This document shows, one piece after another, positions 1-8,303 of a DNA stretch of 28,488 nt (position 1 is its first letter; the number at the start of each line of letters is the position of its first letter). Position numbers and translations under genes: made by a program. The notes below the pieces were generated by a model. That model ran no database searches. It was not told where the DNA came from and worked only from the letters and a program-made list of their open reading frames with translations. The stretch lies in IMG/VR virus record IMGVR_UViG_3300029448_000304, positions 1 to 28,488 of that record; one strand, 5' to 3'. The DNA is from a virus.

Positions 1-2
1 CT

Positions 3-1376
3 GGTGACGTTATTGGTGTTTATATAGATGCAGACAACGGTAATATATATTTCAGCAAAAACGGTACTGTGCAAAACTCAGGCACAGCAGCATTTACTAG
101 CGTAACTGGCCCGTTTAGATTTGCAATAGCGTCCGAATCAAACTGTTTTCACATAGCGAACTTTGGTCAGGATGATACATTTGCTGGTCTTAAAACATCT
201 GGCAGTGCAGCGGCAAGTGATGGCAACGGTATTGGTAAGTTCTACGACAGCATAGGTTTGTCTGATTATCTTGCGCCTTGCACATCTAATCTAGCAGACA
301 TAACAATTGGCCCCGGACAAGATAGCCAAGCTGATGACCATTTTAATACTGTACTATACACAGGAACAGGCTCAAACATTAGTGTGTCTGGAGTTGGATT
401 TTCTCCCAACTGGGTCTGGCTCAAAAGTCGTTCTTTAGCTTATGACAATATGATTTTTGATACTGTTAGAGGTACTAACAAAATAATTAAATCAAATAGC
501 ACGGCTGCGGAAATAACAACCGTTTCTACAACTTTACTGTCCTTTGATTCTGACGGGTTTACATATGGCACTGAAGCCTCTGTCAATACAGCAAGCTCAA
601 CAAATGTAGGTTGGAATTGGAAAGGTGGTGGCAGCGCATCAAGTAACTCCGATGGCAGCAACATCACGTCAAGCGTATCGGCTAATACTGACGCCGGATT
701 TAGCATAGTTTCTTATACTGGAACGGGTACTGGTTCACATACGGCTGGACATGGATTAACTCAAAAACCAGATTTAGTAATTGTTAAAAACAGAGATGCA
801 GATTCATCACCTAACTATTGGCATGTCAATCATAAGGACTTAGCGGCAGCAGATAATAATATATTTTTAAATTTAAACAGCGCAGCAACAGATGTGAACA
901 CAAACTACGCTGAAGGTGGCATTGGTTTGGGTGATGCAAATGTAATTGACTTTGTAGCTGGTTATAGTGGAGCAAACAATGTTGCAAACTGTAACAAAAG
1001 TGGAAGTGATTACATAGCCTACTGTTTTCACGAAGTTGTAGGCTACTCAAAGTTTGGTAAATTTACAGGAAATGGAGCCGATGACGGGCCATTTGTCTAC
1101 ACAGGCTTCAGACCAGCTTGGGTTATGACCAAACGGTCAGACTCATCGGCTGAGTGGCACATTATGGACGACAAAAGAAACCCGTTTAATTTAATGGATG
1201 GTCTTTTGTTTGCAGATGGTACATATGCAGAAAGCTCTGACGCTGCATATGGTCGCGACTTCTTGAGCAATGGATTCAAGATTAGAGGTTCAGAGGCGTA
1301 TGTAAATGCTAGTGGTGGGACATTTATATATTTAGCATTTGCTAATAATCCATTTAAATTTGGCACTGCCTTTTAG
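3..1376 (+). CDS. Tail protein with SPRY domain and repeated DUF7483-like units (5' end outside window)
   Basis: The frame is open from base 3, so the start lies upstream and the GTG at 69 is internal. The first residues read GDVIGVYIDADNGNIYFSKNG, the core strand pattern of a SPRY (concanavalin-like) domain, which binds proteins or glycans. After it come three diverged repeats, each with a Y/F-TGTG or TGNG turn, a hydrophobic G-F or G-L segment and a P-x-W/L-V motif (for example SPNWVWLKSR, KPDLVIVKNR, RPAWVMTKRS), which I associate with the DUF7483 family of phage tail proteins. It is likely exposed on the virion and may contact the host surface. It is the first gene visible in the late operon and lies 11 bases before the next gene. 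The domain assignment is from memory of the families; the role in receptor binding is inference. Confidence 0.85.
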   Translation, partial: GDVIGVYIDADNGNIYFSKNGTVQNSGTAAFTSVTGPFRFAIASESNCFHIANFGQDDTFAGLKTSGSAAASDGNGIGKFYDSIGLSDYLAPCTSNLADITIGPGQDSQADDHFNTVLYTGTGSNISVSGVGFSPNWVWLKSRSLAYDNMIFDTVRGTNKIIKSNSTAAEITTVSTTLLSFDSDGFTYGTEASVNTASSTNVGWNWKGGGSASSNSDGSNITSSVSANTDAGFSIVSYTGTGTGSHTAGHGLTQKPDLVIVKNRDADSSPNYWHVNHKDLAAADNNIFLNLNSAATDVNTNYAEGGIGLGDANVIDFVAGYSGANNVANCNKSGSDYIAYCFHEVVGYSKFGKFTGNGADDGPFVYTGFRPAWVMTKRSDSSAEWHIMDDKRNPFNLMDGLLFADGTYAESSDAAYGRDFLSNGFKIRGSEAYVNASGGTFIYLAFANNPFKFGTAF

Positions 1377-1387
1377 GAGAATATAAA

Positions 1388-1960
1388 ATGCCGTGGAAAT
1401 ATAATGGGGCAACCCTGAAAGAAGGACGAGAGTTTACTGGTACTGATGGTACGCAGTATCCTAAAGTCTGGATGCGTTATAGCGATAGCGAGAAGTCTGC
1501 TATTGGCATCACTTGGGAAGACCCACCAGCATCAGAAGCACCGTTTGATAATAGATTTTATAATGGCAGACAGGCTGATGGCACACTCATACCTAAAAGC
1601 CTAACGGATACATTGTGGGTAGATGCAGATGGCGATGCTGTTACAGACCCAACGACAGGCACACAGGGTGTAACACGAGGTCTTAAATATGTCTGGGTAG
1701 CACAAACAAAACGAACAGCAGCCAATAAACTTGCAGTAAATGACTGGTACGTTACTCGCAACGCTGAAAAGTCTACAGCCATACCTAGTTCAGTGACTAC
1801 ATACAGAGATGCAGTTCGTACTAAATGTGCAGAGATAGAGACAGCGTTGAATGGCGCAGCTAACCTTACAGCATTTATGGCTTTGTTTGAGGATGCGCGT
1901 AATTCAGATGGCACAGTAAAAACCATTGCTAAAATTAATGATTGGCCGGAGGATATTTAA
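1388..1960 (+). CDS. Tail accessory protein with DUF4376-like C-terminus
   Basis: A 190-residue soluble protein with an ATG preceded by AGGAG about nine bases upstream. The C-terminal half reads WYVTRNAEKSTAIPSSV...YRDAVR, the D-W-x(2,3)-R-x-A-E-x(2,4)-I-P-x-x-V-x-x-Y-R pattern seen in tail fibre assembly and DUF4376-type proteins of many phages. The N-terminal half (MPWKYNGATLKEGREFT) is a pattern that recurs in small proteins beside marine phage tail genes. It sits directly between two tail genes and its stop codon abuts the ATG of the next gene. A role in tail fibre assembly or as a minor tail component is likely but unproved. No membrane segment or signal peptide is visible. Confidence 0.7.
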   Translation: MPWKYNGATLKEGREFTGTDGTQYPKVWMRYSDSEKSAIGITWEDPPASEAPFDNRFYNGRQADGTLIPKSLTDTLWVDADGDAVTDPTTGTQGVTRGLKYVWVAQTKRTAANKLAVNDWYVTRNAEKSTAIPSSVTTYRDAVRTKCAEIETALNGAANLTAFMALFEDARNSDGTVKTIAKINDWPEDI

Positions 1961-3049
1961 ATGAGTAGAGCAAGAGACATGGCAAATCTGGGTGCTAGTG
2001 CAACTGGTGGTGGTATCGGGGGAGAAAATATTATTGATAACGGTGCGTTTGCGGTTGACCAAAGAAACGGTGGCTCCGCTGTAACGCCAGCTAATGCAAC
2101 TCCTACCTTTGGTCCTGACCGTTGGTACATGTACAAAAATACTGCGGCAACTTTTACCATTGACCAAGACACAACTGCTCCTGATGGATTTACTTACTCA
2201 TTAAAAGTAACAAACACAGGGGTTGACAGTTCTATATCAGCTACGGATAGAGCGTTAATTGTTCACCGTATTGAGGGCGATAGAATAAGACATCTTGGGT
2301 TAGGTGCATCTGATGCAAAAAAAGTTACTTTATCATTTTATGTTCGCAGTTCGTTAACCGGAACACACGGTGGTGCATTTAGAAACCACGATTCAAACCA
2401 AAGAGTTTATGCTTTTAGCTATACAATAAACGATGCTGATACGTGGGAAAGAAAAAGTATTACATTAACACTAGATACCAGTGGGACATGGCCTTCAGAT
2501 AATACTCTAGGGCTGCAAATACAATTTGGTCTTGGGGTTGGCACAGATTTTTCGGCTACAGCAGGGGCGTGGGGTGATGGTGATAAAAACTCTGCAAGCG
2601 GTGCCATAACAACAATGTTGTCAACATCAGGTGCAACTTGGTATGTGACAGGGGTGCAATTAGAAGTAGGTGAAAGTGCTACAGCTTTTAAACACAAATC
2701 TTATGCTGATGATTATAATGATTGCTTACGGTATTTTTGGAGATATAGCAAAAACACAGCCTATGGAGAGTTCTTGCTTATACGAACATACAGTACAGGC
2801 GCAGGGACAGGTGCGGCTCGTTTCCCAGTGCCTATGAGAATTGACCCGACATTAGCAGTTAACGTAACCGTAAACAGTTCAAACTTTGGTTACAGTCTTA
2901 CCTCGTTAGCTATTGGAGCCGCAGACCTAAATCATACAAGTTTTGAATATAATGCGGCTGGTTCTTTTACTGCTAATGGTGCGGCTATAGTTCAGAAGGC
3001 AAATAACACAGACCTTGTTGCTTTAGATTTTGATGCGGAGTTGGATTAA
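1961..3049 (+). CDS. Tail fibre / receptor-binding protein
   Basis: A 362-residue protein. It begins MSRARDMANLG, an opening common to phage tail fibre proteins, then ENIIDNGAFAVDQRN and GPDRWYMYK, the 'N-x-I-x-N-G-x-x...DRW' pattern that precedes a jelly-roll carbohydrate-binding-like domain (strands such as KVTLSFYVRSS and WERKSITLTLD). The motif GVQLEVGESATAFKHKSY followed by a C-L-R-Y-F-W-R helix is typical of the end of that domain. The last hundred residues form a separate small beta-rich tip. A strong GGAGG lies eight bases before the ATG, and the gene follows the previous stop with no gap. It probably sets host specificity together with the SPRY protein upstream; that role is inferred from the family type. 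Confidence 0.78.
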   Translation: MSRARDMANLGASATGGGIGGENIIDNGAFAVDQRNGGSAVTPANATPTFGPDRWYMYKNTAATFTIDQDTTAPDGFTYSLKVTNTGVDSSISATDRALIVHRIEGDRIRHLGLGASDAKKVTLSFYVRSSLTGTHGGAFRNHDSNQRVYAFSYTINDADTWERKSITLTLDTSGTWPSDNTLGLQIQFGLGVGTDFSATAGAWGDGDKNSASGAITTMLSTSGATWYVTGVQLEVGESATAFKHKSYADDYNDCLRYFWRYSKNTAYGEFLLIRTYSTGAGTGAARFPVPMRIDPTLAVNVTVNSSNFGYSLTSLAIGAADLNHTSFEYNAAGSFTANGAAIVQKANNTDLVALDFDAELD

Positions 3050-3243
3050 TGACACAGGCAGTAATGACTTTTACAAATTTAAAATATATTGCAAATGCAG
3101 CGGGGGCTAACTCGTCAATTAAATTTACATTTAACGGCAAGTCTGATTATTCAGTGAGTGCCAGTGCTGTAGGTAATAAACACTACGATGAGATTATGCG
3201 GCAGGTAGCTGCTGGCACTATAACTATAGCGGATGCAGACTAA
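3049..3243 (+). CDS. Small conserved protein, likely virion-associated
   Basis: A 64-residue protein that starts at the A shared with the previous stop (TAATG overlap), so it is translationally coupled to the tail fibre gene. I recognise only a generic marine-phage pattern: a beta-rich N-terminus followed by a helix and the ending AAGTITIADAD, seen in small proteins next to tail fibres. There are no cysteines, membrane segments or catalytic motifs. It could be a fibre chaperone or a minor structural protein; no function can be assigned. Confidence 0.7.
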   Translation: MTQAVMTFTNLKYIANAAGANSSIKFTFNGKSDYSVSASAVGNKHYDEIMRQVAAGTITIADAD

Positions 3244-3470
3244 TGGAATTTTCAAGCATGATGTTCTGGAATGTTATCCTAACACTGGTAATTGCGCCAG
3301 CACTGTGGATGTTTCGTAACCAAATGGCAGAAATAAAAAGAATTGATATATTATTAAATAGAACACGAGAAGACTATGCTACCAAAAACGATTTACGAGA
3401 AGATATGACACGTGTAATGGAAGCACTACATCGTGTCGAAGATAAATTAGATAGGGCGTTAAGCAAATGA
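3243..3470 (+). CDS. Small membrane protein with cytoplasmic coiled coil (holin- or spanin-like candidate)
   Basis: A 75-residue protein coupled by TAATG to the gene before and by ATGA to the gene after. Residues about 5-23 (SMMFWNVILTLVIAPALWMF) form a single hydrophobic segment. The remainder is strongly charged and alpha-helical with heptad-like spacing (IKRIDILLNRTRE, MTRVMEALHRVEDKLDRAL), consistent with a coiled coil. One N-terminal membrane helix plus a coiled coil fits small class III holins or an inner-membrane spanin, and lysis genes are often in late operons. No endolysin gene is visible nearby, so the lysis role is only a suggestion. Confidence 0.72.
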   Translation: MEFSSMMFWNVILTLVIAPALWMFRNQMAEIKRIDILLNRTREDYATKNDLREDMTRVMEALHRVEDKLDRALSK

Positions 3471-6319
3471 TGCAGTTTAAAGCGTTTAAACCGGAAGGCA
3501 TGAATAAGATTGCACAGGCAATGGGTTATTCAGGCAACATGGATGACTTCCAAAAGTACATAGAGCAAGACCCAGCCAGACAACAGCAGATGAATATGTA
3601 TACTAACGCTGCTAGAAGAATGGCACAAGGGGGGATGGTACAAAAGTTTGCTAATGGTGGCTTTGCCTCATTCGCTCCCGGCAATGTTACTGTTGGTAAT
3701 GCGGCTGTAACAGCAGCGCAACAAGCTGTAACACAAGCAGAACAGGCTCTTGCTAGTATAGACGCACAAGTTGCTGCATTACTGGCACAGGCTAAAGGAG
3801 AAGCTGAAGACCCCAGCAAGATAACTCAAACTAAATCATACTCACGTGCAGCAGCTGTAAGTAGGGGTAAGGGACAACTACAACAACAATTAGCATCCGC
3901 ACAAGCTGGACTACAACAAGCACAAGCTGCGGCGGCTGCAGCAGCACCACCTGCTACACAACCAACGACAACAACAACAGGCGGTACACCTATCCAGACC
4001 GGACCTCTTAACACTACACCAAACCCAAATACTAATCCTGTTACACCTACTATGCAGAACGCACAGATTCAGGGTTTGCAAAATCAGATAGCCAGCCTTC
4101 AAGCACAAGCTCAAGGTGCTGTAGGTAATGCGGCAACACAGCTTACAAGTCAGATTGCTGGGCTACAGTCACAGTTAGCTGGTATTCAAGGTGGTACAAC
4201 AGGTGGCACAGTCAGCGGCACAGGAACAGTAGCTGGTGTACCCGTAAGCGGCACAGTAACTGGTTCACCTACAGGTGTTGCAGGTAGCGGTACAGTAGCT
4301 GGCGTACCTGTAAGTGGTTCAGTGGGTACGACACCACAAGCACCTTCTGTAGCAACAACAGGTGCGACAGGGCAACAGGGTACTCCTATTGCTACAACTC
4401 CATCTACACAAGCTGGACAGCCTATTATTCAGCCATATAGTGTACAACAAATGTTTTCACCGGGTGTTCCAGTAGGTGGTGAAACTGTAGCACAACAAAC
4501 TATTACAGACTCGTCTCAAGATGTATCTGCAGGAATAGGTGGTTTAACGGGTCAAGTAGCCACACCTACGGCTATGGCTACAACTGGACAGGCGCAATTG
4601 CCAACAGCTATGCAAGCAAATACAATGACTGCTGCACAATCAGCATCCGCAGTAGGAGCAGCATTAGCAACAACACAAGCAGAACAGACTGACCCCGTTG
4701 ACCCACGAACACAAGTAGCTGCCGCGCAACAAACTGTATCTTCTGTAGGCAATTTACAAGCAGCGCAAGGTAATGCAACTTTAATAAACAATCCTGTACA
4801 ACGACAGATACAGGCAGGAGAGCTAGTTACAGGAACAGGTGTAGATGCCACGGCTGCTGCACAAGTTACTGCACAGACACAAGCGGCAGCAGCTACTGCT
4901 AACCCTAGTCAACAAGCTCTGGTTCAAGACCAACTAGGTCAATTAATGACTCAGTTCCAAGGAGCTAACCCACCTGCTTGGGCTTCTGGTGCGATACGTA
5001 CAGCCAATGCACAAATGGCTGCTAGAGGTTTGGGTGCTTCATCATTAGCTGGACAAGCTGTTGTACAAGCTGCTATGGAAAGTGCATTGCCTATCGCAAT
5101 GGCAGACGCTAAAACAATTGCTAGTTTTGAAGCACAAAATTTATCTAATAGGCAACAGTCAGCAATGCTTGCTGCAGAACAACGTGCTAAATTTATGGGT
5201 CAAGAATTTGACCAGATGTTTCAACTAAAAGTAATGAACGCTAGTAAAATTAGTGACATTGCTAATCAAAACTTTACAGCAGAACAACAAGTACAACTAG
5301 AAAATAGTCGTGCTGTAAATACTATGAATTTAAATAACTTGTCTAACAATCAAGCTCTCATAATGTCAAATGCTTCTGCCCTTGCTCAACTAGATGTTTC
5401 TAATTTAAATAATAGACAACAAGCTGCAGTTAACAATGCACAAAGTTTTTTACAGATTGATATGGCTAATTTATCTAATCGCCAACAAACAGAGTTGTTT
5501 AAAGCACAACAAAGAACACAAGCACTCTTTACAGACACTGCTGCACAAAATGCTACAAGGCAATTTAATGCTACTAGCCAAAATCAAGTTGAACAATTCT
5601 TTAAAAATTTATCTACTCAAGTAGCACAGTTTAATGCCACACAACAAAATGCACAAGCGCAATTTAATTCGGGTCAAACAAATACCCTAGCTAGATTTAA
5701 TGCGGAATTAAATAATCAACGTGACCAGTTTAATGCCCAGAACCAACTAGTAATAGCACAGTCTAACGCACAATGGCGTAGACAGATTGCTACTGCTGAT
5801 ACAGCAGCAATTAATAGAACTAATGAATTAAATGCCTCTGCTATTTTAGATATTAGTAAAACTGCATATGATAATCTTTGGAATTTTTACGCTGACACAA
5901 TGGAATGGGCAGTAACCGCTGCAGAAAACTCGCAAGATAGAGTTGTTGATATGGCTATTGCAGAATTAGATGCTAAAACACGTAAGGAAGTAGCCGATGA
6001 ACAATCTAGCAGCACTAATGGGCAAGCAGTGGGTGGATTAATTGGAACTGTTCTTGGTGCTGGTATACAACATGGATTTGGTAATATATTTGGCTGTTGG
6101 GTGGCCCGTGAAGTATACGGTAACGGGGATGCTCGTTGGTTTGTATTCCGCACATGGTTACGTTACGATGCTCCAAAATGGTTACAATATTTATATGGCA
6201 AGTATGGTCAGTCTTATGCAAAGTTTATACAGAATAAACCTGCACTCAAATGGCTCACCAAAAAAGCAATGGACTTTGTTGTTGAAAGAAAAAGGGTGAA
6301 ACAAAATGCGTTCGTATAA
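3467..6319 (+). CDS. Large Ala/Gln/Asn-rich virion structural protein
   Basis: A 950-residue protein in four parts. Residues 1-70 are charged and contain FANGG turns (ARRMAQGGMVQKFANGG). Residues about 75-320 are low complexity, rich in A, Q, T, G and P, with the near-repeat GTVAGVPVSG occurring twice. Residues about 540-830 are helical repeats spaced about 33 residues apart and marked by N-L-S/N-N-R-Q-Q (for example ANLSNRQQTELF), followed by FNA-x-x-Q repeats. The last 75 residues form a compact domain with CWVAREVYGNG, W-F-V-F-R-T-W-L and a Y-G-K-Y-G-x-x-x-A helix, a pattern I have seen at the C-terminus of many phage virion proteins. It probably lies inside the virion or in the tail tube or neck. 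ATGA coupling links it to the upstream gene. Confidence 0.75.
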   Translation: MMQFKAFKPEGMNKIAQAMGYSGNMDDFQKYIEQDPARQQQMNMYTNAARRMAQGGMVQKFANGGFASFAPGNVTVGNAAVTAAQQAVTQAEQALASIDAQVAALLAQAKGEAEDPSKITQTKSYSRAAAVSRGKGQLQQQLASAQAGLQQAQAAAAAAAPPATQPTTTTTGGTPIQTGPLNTTPNPNTNPVTPTMQNAQIQGLQNQIASLQAQAQGAVGNAATQLTSQIAGLQSQLAGIQGGTTGGTVSGTGTVAGVPVSGTVTGSPTGVAGSGTVAGVPVSGSVGTTPQAPSVATTGATGQQGTPIATTPSTQAGQPIIQPYSVQQMFSPGVPVGGETVAQQTITDSSQDVSAGIGGLTGQVATPTAMATTGQAQLPTAMQANTMTAAQSASAVGAALATTQAEQTDPVDPRTQVAAAQQTVSSVGNLQAAQGNATLINNPVQRQIQAGELVTGTGVDATAAAQVTAQTQAAAATANPSQQALVQDQLGQLMTQFQGANPPAWASGAIRTANAQMAARGLGASSLAGQAVVQAAMESALPIAMADAKTIASFEAQNLSNRQQSAMLAAEQRAKFMGQEFDQMFQLKVMNASKISDIANQNFTAEQQVQLENSRAVNTMNLNNLSNNQALIMSNASALAQLDVSNLNNRQQAAVNNAQSFLQIDMANLSNRQQTELFKAQQRTQALFTDTAAQNATRQFNATSQNQVEQFFKNLSTQVAQFNATQQNAQAQFNSGQTNTLARFNAELNNQRDQFNAQNQLVIAQSNAQWRRQIATADTAAINRTNELNASAILDISKTAYDNLWNFYADTMEWAVTAAENSQDRVVDMAIAELDAKTRKEVADEQSSSTNGQAVGGLIGTVLGAGIQHGFGNIFGCWVAREVYGNGDARWFVFRTWLRYDAPKWLQYLYGKYGQSYAKFIQNKPALKWLTKKAMDFVVERKRVKQNAFV
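4206..4319 (+). repeat. Imperfect tandem repeat coding for GTVAGVPVSG
   Basis: Inside the 950-residue virion protein gene, the segment coding for GTGTVAGVPVSG is followed about 70 bases later by a near copy coding for GSGTVAGVPVSG. The copies differ at several third positions, so the repeat is old or kept by protein selection. It marks the low-complexity region of the protein. Confidence 0.6.
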
Positions 6320-6521
6320 TCCAGCACGTTCTACTTATAAGGTAATCGCTGAACAAGCAGAAAAATTATCACAGCCAGATACTCCTATAAAGTCTTCTGG
6401 TTTATTAACTCCAAATAAACAACGAAAAGAAAAAGATAGAGACGTAAGTAGTCCAGTAGTTCGTGTAGCATCTCACTTTAATATTATTAGAAATAAAAGG
6501 AACACATTAAATGGCTCGTAA
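6306..6521 (+). CDS. Small basic conserved hypothetical protein
   Basis: A 71-residue basic protein whose ATG overlaps the end of the 950-residue protein gene by 14 bases and whose stop overlaps the next gene by 11. It has many K, R and S residues (TPNKQRKEKDRD, NIIRNKRNTLNG) and no membrane segment. Its place in the late operon and coupling to structural genes suggest a small virion or assembly protein. The frame is supported by the overlap pattern and the clean ribosome-binding region of the following gene rather than by a recognised domain. Confidence 0.62.
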   Translation: MRSYNPARSTYKVIAEQAEKLSQPDTPIKSSGLLTPNKQRKEKDRDVSSPVVRVASHFNIIRNKRNTLNGS

Positions 6522-7023
6522 TACTGATGTTTTATTAGACGCACCTATTCCGGGTATGTCTTTAACTGCAGAGTTTGGTGCTAGACCTTGGCAAACTCCC
6601 CCTGACATATCATCAATAGATGATACTATTGAGTATTATCTTGAGCGTATGTCAACAGATGAATTTGCTGACCAATTAATTGATGTAATTGAAATGGGTG
6701 TTCCTTTATCAGATGTAGCCAATACATTACAACTTGCAGCAGTTATGGAAGGTGTTCACACAATTGATGTAGGTATACTTGTGTTGCCATTATTAGTAGA
6801 AATGATGATGTTAATAGGAGACAGTGCGGGCGTAGATTATGATTCTGGTCTTGAAGACAATCCTAATAAAGACGAAGTTAGAAAAACACTACTTCAAAAA
6901 ACTATAAGAAAATTTGAAACAAAGATAGATAAAGCAGATAAAGAAGAAAAAAATAAAGACCCAATTCCTCAAAAAGATATTGAGGAAGAACCTTTAGCTG
7001 GCCTGATGTCAAGGAGACAATAA
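6511..7023 (+). CDS. Conserved virion-cluster protein of unknown function
   Basis: A 170-residue acidic protein. The start MARNTDVLLDAPIPG and the segment MEGVHTIDVGILVLPLLVEMMM resemble a conserved hypothetical family found beside structural genes in marine phages, including T4-like cyanophages; this is a memory of the family, not a database result. The middle is hydrophobic but interrupted by charged residues, and the C-terminal 60 residues are highly charged (KFETKIDKADKEEKNKD) and probably helical. AAAAGGA precedes the ATG. The next gene overlaps its stop as TAATG. No enzymatic motif is visible. Confidence 0.72.
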   Translation: MARNTDVLLDAPIPGMSLTAEFGARPWQTPPDISSIDDTIEYYLERMSTDEFADQLIDVIEMGVPLSDVANTLQLAAVMEGVHTIDVGILVLPLLVEMMMLIGDSAGVDYDSGLEDNPNKDEVRKTLLQKTIRKFETKIDKADKEEKNKDPIPQKDIEEEPLAGLMSRRQ

Positions 7024-8303
7024 TGAAATTTCGTTTAGCAGATATTGTTGGCGGCGCGGCTGCAAGTTTAGATAAACGTCTCTCAGAAGATATGAGAAGA
7101 ACAGATGAACGTGCAGAGAATACGGCTAAAGAAAGAATAGCTAAGAGGAAAGAACGTGATGCAAAAGACGCTGAGTTTGATGCAGCTATGACATCTTATG
7201 CAGAACAAATTCAAGCTGCTATGGGGCCGGGCTATAGTGAAACAGATGCTGTACGTATTATTAAAGACTATGGTGGTAATCTTGCAGGTGCGGAACGTGC
7301 AGCCAAAGCGTTTACTGAAAGTCAAGATGCAGGTATTAATGTTGGTACGTTAGTTAAATTTACACAAGGAACAGATTCAGCAACTCTTCCTGAATTAATA
7401 CGTAGTTTACGTCCGAGTGCAACTACTATGCAGCCACTTGCTGAAGGAGAGGTTACAGGCACAGGGTTTTTAAAAGGGGTAGATTTATCATCTCAAATTA
7501 ATAAACAAGTCCCTATAGACGCACAAACAAGAGAATCTTTTGACATTGGAACAGCTACAATAGACAGAAGTAAATTAGCAGCAGGTATATTGGGTCAACA
7601 AAAATTAAATCCAAAAGAAAAAGATGGTAAGAACGGTACGTATAAAGCAATGCACGTTAACTTTACGCAACAAATTATGGAAGAAATGGATAAACCTGTA
7701 GCGCAACGAAACCAAGCTCTAATTAACGACTTAGAAAAGAAACGTGGTGAAGCACTTAAACAATGGTATGAATTTCAAGTAGACGAAGGTGGTGCTACAA
7801 ATGACCAAGGTTCTTTTGATAAAAAATTATTGTCAAGTGCAAGTACAATAATTAAAGATGCTGTTAATTCTTCACAATCTAAATTCAGAATTAAAGGAGT
7901 AGGCGGCGAGATACAGACTGTAATATCTGGTAATGAAGGTGAGGCTTACGATTTAGAAAGAGAATCTCTTAGAAACATTAAGAGTACAGCTTATAAAGAC
8001 ACAACTAAATTCGCTATGCTACATGGTGCTGTAGATGGTGAAATACAACGTGTAAATGCAAGGATTAATGCCTTTAAACAAACTGCAAAAACAAAGTATC
8101 TTACTAATGTTAGGGATGATGCTGACTATCAGTCAGATAAGTTTATTGATTTAACGCAATCTGATATAACCCCTGAACAAATACTGCAGAATGGAATGGA
8201 AGGTATGTACAGACCGAATACTGTAGTGGAATATATACAGGAAAATAGGGATGGACAAAAGGTAAAAGTTATGGCCTTGTGGACAGGATATAAATTTATA
8301 TGA
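7023..8303 (+). CDS. Putative internal virion protein with N-terminal coiled coil
   Basis: A 426-residue protein with AGGAG nine bases before the ATG and TAATG coupling upstream. Residues about 12-60 are almost all charged or Ala (LDKRLSEDMRRTDERAEN...), a strong coiled-coil candidate. The remainder is mostly helical with no cysteine-rich or catalytic motif that I recognise. It precedes the very large 1273-residue gene and is coupled to it by ATGA. In T7-like phages a block of internal or ejection proteins occupies this position, so a virion-core role is a reasonable inference. No direct evidence of function is present. Confidence 0.65.
   Translation: MKFRLADIVGGAAASLDKRLSEDMRRTDERAENTAKERIAKRKERDAKDAEFDAAMTSYAEQIQAAMGPGYSETDAVRIIKDYGGNLAGAERAAKAFTESQDAGINVGTLVKFTQGTDSATLPELIRSLRPSATTMQPLAEGEVTGTGFLKGVDLSSQINKQVPIDAQTRESFDIGTATIDRSKLAAGILGQQKLNPKEKDGKNGTYKAMHVNFTQQIMEEMDKPVAQRNQALINDLEKKRGEALKQWYEFQVDEGGATNDQGSFDKKLLSSASTIIKDAVNSSQSKFRIKGVGGEIQTVISGNEGEAYDLERESLRNIKSTAYKDTTKFAMLHGAVDGEIQRVNARINAFKQTAKTKYLTNVRDDADYQSDKFIDLTQSDITPEQILQNGMEGMYRPNTVVEYIQENRDGQKVKVMALWTGYKFI

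Noticed and set aside
3-3049. A diversity-generating retroelement acting on the tail proteins
   Set aside because: The repeated units in the tail protein are diverged throughout, not an A-biased variable repeat, and there is no reverse transcriptase or template repeat in the window.
5436-5624. A + strand 62-codon frame within the 950-residue virion protein gene
   Set aside because: It arises from the repetitive CAA-rich sequence read in another frame; no ribosome-binding site and no plausible product.
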